Positions 60,419 through 64,000 of a stretch of DNA of 64,000 nucleotides are shown here, one piece after another. The stretch is from contig NZ_JBFNEH010000016.1 of NCBI RefSeq assembly GCF_040797425.1, forward strand, positions 1-64,000, given 5' to 3'. The DNA is from Symbiobacterium sp040797425 (lineage in GTDB: Bacteria > Bacillota > Sulfobacillia > Symbiobacteriales > Symbiobacteriaceae). The notes under the pieces are model-generated. The model worked only from the letters and a program-made list of their open reading frames with translations. It searched no databases and had not been told where the DNA came from. A program made the translations under genes and the position numbers. Position 1 is the stretch's first letter. Each line of letters opens with the position of its first letter.

Positions 60419-61183
60419 GTGAAAGCAATGTTCCGCTGGACCGCAGCTTCCCTCGGACTTCTGGTCCTGGGTGCGGCTCTGATCGCTGGCTGCAGCGCCC
60501 GAACGCAGCCACCCGTCCCCTCCGGTTCCGACGCAAACGGCCCAACGTCCGCAGGCAGTGCCGCACCGGGGGCATCTCGGGAGCAGGAGCAACCTGTGCC
60601 GGAGGCGTCCCGAGAGCAAGAGCCCACCGCGCCGGGGACATCCCGAGAGCAGGAGCCCGCCGTGCCAGAGGCATCCCGAGAGCAGGAGCCGGCCGTGCCG
60701 GCGGCGGACGAGATCTGCCTGAAGCCGGAAAACGCCTCCGGCATTACGTTTGACCTGTACAAGCCCCAGGGGGACAGCACCTTCCGGGCGGAGGCCGGTT
60801 GGACGATTGCCGCCCCGGCCATCCCGCTGCTGGGCGCTGTCCGCTTCCCGGCAGCGGTGGACCGGGAAAGCGTGACCATTCGCCTGACCCCTGACGAAGG
60901 TTGGGAAGCCCGGCCGGTCCAGGGCGAAGGGCTACCGGACACCATGGTGCTGTTTCAGTTCACGCCTGCGCAGAGCGACCCGACTGAGGCCATACCCTGG
61001 GGCAGACCCGGATGGCTCACCCTCACCGTGGAGGGCGCCAGGACGCCGGATGGGCAGCCGCTGCAGACCGGGGCGGTCAGCCTGCGGATCTATGCCTACA
61101 GCAGGGAGATGCAGGACTCCCACCCGTACCTGGTGCAGTGCTATAGCAGCCTGGGAGTGGCCCCGCCCGGGGAAGGGCTGTGA
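60419..61183 (+). CDS. Lipoprotein with 11-residue tandem repeats
   Basis: 254-residue lipoprotein. The signal peptide ends in the lipobox LIAGCS near residue 25. A tandem array of about four SREQE-containing 11-residue units occupies about residues 50-95, a flexible spacer. The remaining domain (about 100-254) has no recognised family; it looks beta-rich (VTIRLTPDEGWE, WLTLTVEGA, VSLRIYAYSREM). GTG at 60419 lies 9 bases after AAGGAGG. Confidence 0.75.
   Translation: MKAMFRWTAASLGLLVLGAALIAGCSARTQPPVPSGSDANGPTSAGSAAPGASREQEQPVPEASREQEPTAPGTSREQEPAVPEASREQEPAVPAADEICLKPENASGITFDLYKPQGDSTFRAEAGWTIAAPAIPLLGAVRFPAAVDRESVTIRLTPDEGWEARPVQGEGLPDTMVLFQFTPAQSDPTEAIPWGRPGWLTLTVEGARTPDGQPLQTGAVSLRIYAYSREMQDSHPYLVQCYSSLGVAPPGEGL
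60570..60702 (+). repeat. 33-bp tandem repeats inside the lipoprotein gene
   Basis: About four degenerate copies of a 33-bp unit with a core like TCCCGAGAGCAGGAGCC, encoding SREQE plus a Pro/Ala-rich hexapeptide. In frame. Confidence 0.8.
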
Positions 61184-61206
61184 GGTCGTTGCAGAACGCG
61201 ACAAAG

Positions 61207-61236
61207 GACCCGCCGGAGGGGACGGCGGGTCTTTCC
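61207..61236 (+). terminator. Terminator after the lipoprotein gene
   Basis: GACCCGCC and GGCGGGTC arms (61207-61214, 61224-61231) followed by TTTCC. Confidence 0.65.
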
Positions 61237-61250
61237 GTAGCCTCACTCTT

Positions 61251-61259
61251 TGGTATAGT
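61251..61259 (+). promoter_or_regulatory. Extended -10 promoter of the MTAP genes
   Basis: TGGTATAGT: TG one base before TATAGT (61254-61259), about 45 bases before the ATG. The -35 is poor, as usual for extended -10 promoters. Confidence 0.5.
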
Positions 61260-61306
61260 GAAGAGGACAAGCGCTAACGGACGATCCGCGATGCGAGGGA
61301 GAGCCG

Positions 61307-62128
61307 ATGACAGAACCCAGACAGCCGGCTTCGGTCGACACGGTGATCATCGGCGGGACGGCCGCCTATCACCTGGCGTTCGACCCGGGCTGGACGGAGC
61401 GGATGGTGGAGACCCCCTTCGGCCCCGCCGGCCCGTTCCGCATCTTTGCGGTGGCGGGGCGGCCGGTCGCCTTCCTCAGCCGGCACGGGGGCGAGGGGCG
61501 GCTGGGGGTGACGCCGCCCTTCATCAACTACCGGGCCAACGTTTGGGCGGCCCGCGCCCTGGGCGCCCGCCGGATCCTGAGCTGGAACAGCGCCGGGTCG
61601 CTCGTCCGCTCGCTGCCCCCGGGGAGCCTGGCGGTGGTGTCGGACCTGATCGACTGGACCCGCCGGCGGCCGGACAGCTTCGGGGCGGCGGCGCGGGATC
61701 CGGCGGTGCGCGACACGGTGGTGCGCCATCCGGCACCGCCCGCCGGACATGCCACCGGACCCGCATGCGCCGAGCTGTTCGACCCGGACCTGCGCGCCCG
61801 GCTGGTGCGGGCGGCGGCGGCCTGCGGCCACCGGGCCGCGCCCGGGGCGGTCTACGCCGCCACCGAGGGCGCCCGGCTGGAGACCCGGGCGGAGATCGCC
61901 CTGCTCGCCCAGGCGGGGGCCGAGCTGGTGGGCATGACCCTCGCACCGGAGGTCTTCCTGGCCCGGGAGCTGGGGATGGCGTACGGGTCGATCTGCTGGG
62001 TGTCCAATTACGCGACGGGCGTGCCCTTCGACGGGCCGGAGCAGCGGCTCTTCGGCCCGGAGGTGGGGCAGCTGATGTTCCGGATCATACGCCGGCTGCT
62101 GGAGGAGGAGGCGACGGAGAATGCGTGA
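61307..62128 (+). CDS. MTAP/PNP-family nucleoside phosphorylase (first paralogue)
   Basis: 273-residue trimeric-type phosphorylase. VIIGGTAAYHL, TPFGPAG, AFLSRHGGEGR, PFINYRANVWAARALGA, VYAATEGARLETRAEI and GMTLAPEVFLARELG follow the MTAP pattern. The base-specificity site is VSNYATG; true MTAP has Asp (VTDYD), whereas Asn is the feature of 6-oxopurine enzymes such as methylthioinosine phosphorylase. A deaminated nucleoside (methylthioinosine, deoxyinosine or futalosine-like) is thus likely. ATG at 61307 after GAGGGAG; overlaps the next gene by 8 bases. Confidence 0.88.
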   Translation: MTEPRQPASVDTVIIGGTAAYHLAFDPGWTERMVETPFGPAGPFRIFAVAGRPVAFLSRHGGEGRLGVTPPFINYRANVWAARALGARRILSWNSAGSLVRSLPPGSLAVVSDLIDWTRRRPDSFGAAARDPAVRDTVVRHPAPPAGHATGPACAELFDPDLRARLVRAAAACGHRAAPGAVYAATEGARLETRAEIALLAQAGAELVGMTLAPEVFLARELGMAYGSICWVSNYATGVPFDGPEQRLFGPEVGQLMFRIIRRLLEEEATENA

Positions 62129-62900
62129 GGTGCTGTTCATTCTGCCGGAGGCAATGGCCGCCGGGGCAGGTTCACCTGGGGCTGGGCACCCCGGGCTCCG
62201 GCACCCCGGGACCGGGGTTCCGGAGACCGCGTATTCCGGGACCGGTGCCTTCGACCGGCTGATCCTGCACGAGACGCCCTACGGGAAGGTGGAACAGCGG
62301 GGCCCCGCGCTCGTCCGGACGGCGGGAACCGACCCCCGGGCCCTGATCTACGCAGCCAAGACGGCCGGCGCGTCCGCCGTTCTGGCCGCGGCGCGGGTCG
62401 AACCGGTCAGCCCCCTCCTGGAGCCGGGCGACCTGGTCGTCCCGGTGGACGTGATCGACCTCACCCGCCTGCTCCCCCCGACCTTCTTCGTGGGGAAGGG
62501 CTACGGGTTCATCCGGCTCGACCCGCCGTTCTGCCCGGAGCTGTCGGCGGCCTTGTATGCCACGGCGCGCGAAAAGACCCCCCGGGCGTTCCGGGGGGCG
62601 ACGTACGTGGGGCTGGACGGATCCCGGGAGGCGACGCCGGCCGAGCGGCGGATGTACCGCACCTGGGGCGCGGACGTCGTCGGTTCCGGGCTGGTGCCGG
62701 AGGCGTTTCTCGCCCGGGAGCTGGAGCTGTGCTACGCCGCGCTGACGGTGGTCAGGGAGGCGCAGGCAGACGTACTGGCTGTTCTGGAGCGGGCCGCGCA
62801 GCTGGCCCCGGTCCGGCGAAGCTGCAGCTGCGGGCGGGCGATGGCCGGCGCCCGGGCGCAGGGGCTGATTGGCGAGGACTGGCGGGAGTGGATGGACTGA
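62121..62900 (+). CDS. Degenerate MTAP-family paralogue with C-terminal CxC
   Basis: 259-residue protein with the MTAP fold but altered active site: no GGSG or RHG motif, while GDLVVPVDVIDLT, TYVGLDGSREATPAERRMY and GSGLVPEAFLARELELCYAALTVV still align. The specificity loop reads VREAQA, without Asn or Asp. Near the end SCSCGRAMAGARA matches the CxC tail of thermophilic MTAPs, which its partner lacks. Residues about 13-42 are a repetitive Gly/Pro insertion. Overlapping genes suggest a hetero-oligomer. ATG at 62121. Confidence 0.8.
   Translation: MREVLFILPEAMAAGAGSPGAGHPGLRHPGTGVPETAYSGTGAFDRLILHETPYGKVEQRGPALVRTAGTDPRALIYAAKTAGASAVLAAARVEPVSPLLEPGDLVVPVDVIDLTRLLPPTFFVGKGYGFIRLDPPFCPELSAALYATAREKTPRAFRGATYVGLDGSREATPAERRMYRTWGADVVGSGLVPEAFLARELELCYAALTVVREAQADVLAVLERAAQLAPVRRSCSCGRAMAGARAQGLIGEDWREWMD
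62170..62250 (+). repeat. 15-bp degenerate tandem repeat in the second MTAP gene
   Basis: About four to five imperfect 15-bp copies built on CCGGCACCCCGGGAC, encoding a Gly/Pro/Thr-rich insert near the N-terminus. In frame. Confidence 0.65.
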
Positions 62901-62914
62901 GCAAGGATCGACTT

Positions 62915-63406
62915 CGCATCCAGCCAGACGTAGGGGTAACGGCCCTCCAACGGTCGATTACGGAAAGCCTGAACCACCTCATCCAACTCGGCGCACAGCA
63001 GCGAAACCTGGCTTCTGCTTACACCCGTCATGCCCAAGGCTTGTACGAGGTCATCGACCTTGCGTGTACTCACCCCGTTCACGTAAGCCTCCAGAACCAC
63101 CGCCACTAAAGCCTTTTCTGCCCGCCGGCGCGGTTCCAGGAAGCTGGGCATGTACGATCCCTTTCGGAGCTTTGGGATCTGCAGGTCAATCGTCCCAACC
63201 CGCGTATCCCACTGCCGCTCACGATAGCCGTTGCGGTAGGTGCTGCGCTCGCCCGATCGCTCGTACCGGTCCGCGCCGATCCGCTGAGAGACCTCCAGCT
63301 CCATGAGACCCTGGGCGAGCACCCGCAACCCTTCCCGAAGGAAGTCGAAGTCATCCACACCGGTCTTGCGCAGAAGCTCCTCCAATGCGATCCTAAAGGT
63401 GGTCAC
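62915..63406 (-). pseudogene. Truncated IS256-family transposase
   Basis: N-terminal about 164 residues of a Mutator/IS256-type transposase (about 400 normally). EALLKE-like start region FRIALEELLRKTG, YERSGERSTYRNGYRER, LQIPKLRKGSYMPSFLEPRR, AYVNGVSTRKVDDLVQALG and YPYVWLDA are all typical. The match stops right after WLDA, the first catalytic Asp, and the frame then runs antisense into the MTAP gene. GTG at 63406 has GGAGG upstream. Non-functional. Confidence 0.85.
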
Positions 63407-63490
63407 CTGCGGGATCCTCCTTTGCGATGTACTGGTCCTACTTCGCATGGAACCCAAAGGTGACCACTTATGTCAAGTGATCCCTGCACC
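62915..63490 (-). mobile_element. IS256-family insertion sequence remnant
   Basis: Left-end remnant: the presumed terminal sequence GGGATCACTTGACATAAG lies before the transposase start (63480-63455 region), but everything after codon 164 is gone. The broken end lies 1-14 bases after the stop of the second MTAP gene. Exact outer border is uncertain because it merges with a hairpin. Confidence 0.7.
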
Positions 63491-63537
63491 CCCTTAGATG
63501 GTTGCCGGAGATGACCATCTAGTCGGGGTGCTTTTTA
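63485..63537 (+). terminator. Large terminator hairpin before the CRISPR array
   Basis: GCACCCC and TAGATGGT (63486-63502) pair with ACCATCTA and GGGGTGC (63514-63531), followed by TTTTTAC. It reads rightward and may be the original end of the MTAP operon, separated from it by the IS. Confidence 0.65.
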
Positions 63538-63581
63538 CACCACTACTGTGGACTGTAGCCCGTGCCGCGGGGCGGGAAATC

Positions 63582-64000
63582 GCTTCAATAGAGCCACGGC
63601 TTTTCAGCCGTGGATACTCGACGTTGCGGAGCGCCAGGGCGCCGGCGTCGTCGTAGCTTCAATAGAGCCACGGCTTTTCAGCCGTGGATACCTACTGGCC
63701 GTGGGACGAGGAGTGGTACAAGCCCAAGGCTTCAATAGAGCCACGGCTTTTCAGCCGTGGATACGTTCTGGTGATTCATGTGGAGCCAAACACCAGGACA
63801 CAGGGCTTCAATAGAGCCACGGCTTTTCAGCCGTGGATACACGGCTCCTCGCAGGTGTTTGCCTACGACTCCTCGCGCTTCAATAGAGCCACGGCTTTTC
63901 AGCCGTGGATACGGCACGATCCCACGCCCTCCTCGGTGTACAGCACAATGCTTCAATAGAGCCACGGCTTTTCAGCCGTGGATACCTGGCTGACAGCGCC
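63582..64000 (-). CRISPR. CRISPR array, six repeats visible, continues past the window
   Basis: 36-bp identical repeats at 63582-63617, 63656-63691, 63729-63764, 63805-63840, 63877-63912 and 63950-63985, with spacers of 38, 37, 40, 36 and 37 bp and a sixth spacer cut by the window end. The repeat contains the palindrome CCACGGCT-TTTC-AGCCGTGG. On the minus strand it ends in ATTGAAGC, the usual crRNA 5' handle, so transcription is leftward and the visible left end is the trailer. No cas gene is in the window. Confidence 0.97.

Noticed and set aside
57727..60945. A 1072-codon open frame on the minus strand opposite the isomerase and flavoprotein genes
   Set aside because: Same reason; the sense-strand genes have clear motifs and ribosome-binding sites.
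62732..62914. Extension of the transposase frame into the second MTAP gene
   Set aside because: The translated extension is antisense to a real gene and has no IS256 motifs; homology stops at WLDA.
63537..63581. A left-hand CRISPR leader
   Set aside because: Only about 45 bases lie between the terminator hairpin and the first repeat, and the repeat handle points to the opposite orientation.

Overview
The window is very GC-rich, uses strong AGGAGG-type ribosome-binding sites with many GTG and TTG starts, and carries endospore germination genes (cwlJ, gerQ), the futalosine menaquinone route (mqnE, mqnC, mqnA) and the pfkA-pyk pair of Firmicutes. This points to a thermophilic, spore-forming, high-GC Firmicute; Symbiobacterium thermophilum or a close relative is the best fit. 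That identification is from memory of the genus, not from a search.

Layout. 1-9.5 kb: MATE exporter, DUF4013 membrane protein, divergent polysaccharide deacetylase, flavin reductase, a Dps protein with a long N-terminal extension, a candidate small RNA, the cwlJ-gerQ germination pair, a methyltransferase broken by an in-frame TGA, a DUF255 thioredoxin-fold protein and a 36-residue aromatic microprotein. 9.5-13 kb: a LolCDE/MacB-like ABC exporter with a DUF4418 protein. 13-18.4 kb: a polA-mutM-coaE-lytic transglycosylase operon. 18.5-21 kb: an ECF sigma/anti-sigma pair and a SIMPL protein. 21.2-24.8 kb: tRNA-Leu and a two-component system. 24.9-34 kb: housekeeping genes (Mrp ATPase, thioesterase, pyk, pfkA, purine nucleoside phosphorylase, rRNA methyltransferase, aspartase).

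34.2-38.6 kb holds the most suggestive unit. A MalT-like STAND ATPase fused to a SARP (winged helix plus BTAD) module is divergent from a small secreted two-cysteine peptide gene, which is followed by an HD-GYP phosphodiesterase. The divergent promoter region contains a CGTTAC direct repeat with exact 11-bp spacing, as SARP-type DNA-binding domains use. 38.7-41.8 kb: FmdB zinc ribbon, CopZ, an M24 peptidase and a Cof phosphatase; two CsoR-like palindromes lie next to sigma-A-like promoters here.

41.8-54 kb: chemoreceptor, a MupG/MurP pair for N-acetylmuramic acid uptake and cleavage, a complete branched-chain amino-acid type ABC importer, and a frameshifted STAND/HTH regulator. 54-63 kb: the mqnE-mqnC-mqnA operon sits back to back with a divergent MtnA-like isomerase, a BaiN-type flavoprotein, a lipoprotein with tandem repeats, and two overlapping MTAP-family nucleoside phosphorylase paralogues. 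MqnE and MqnC are radical-SAM enzymes and MqnC releases 5'-deoxyadenosine, so a nucleoside phosphorylase/isomerase salvage role for the neighbours is attractive. The window ends in a truncated IS256-family transposase and a CRISPR array (six 36-bp repeats visible) that runs off the right edge. The repeat 3' handle indicates transcription leftward, with leader and any cas genes outside the window.

A recurring feature is likely non-canonical initiation: ATA for cwlJ, and CTG for the DUF255 gene and the rRNA methyltransferase. In each case a good Shine-Dalgarno sequence and the conserved N-terminus agree on a codon that is not ATG, GTG or TTG.
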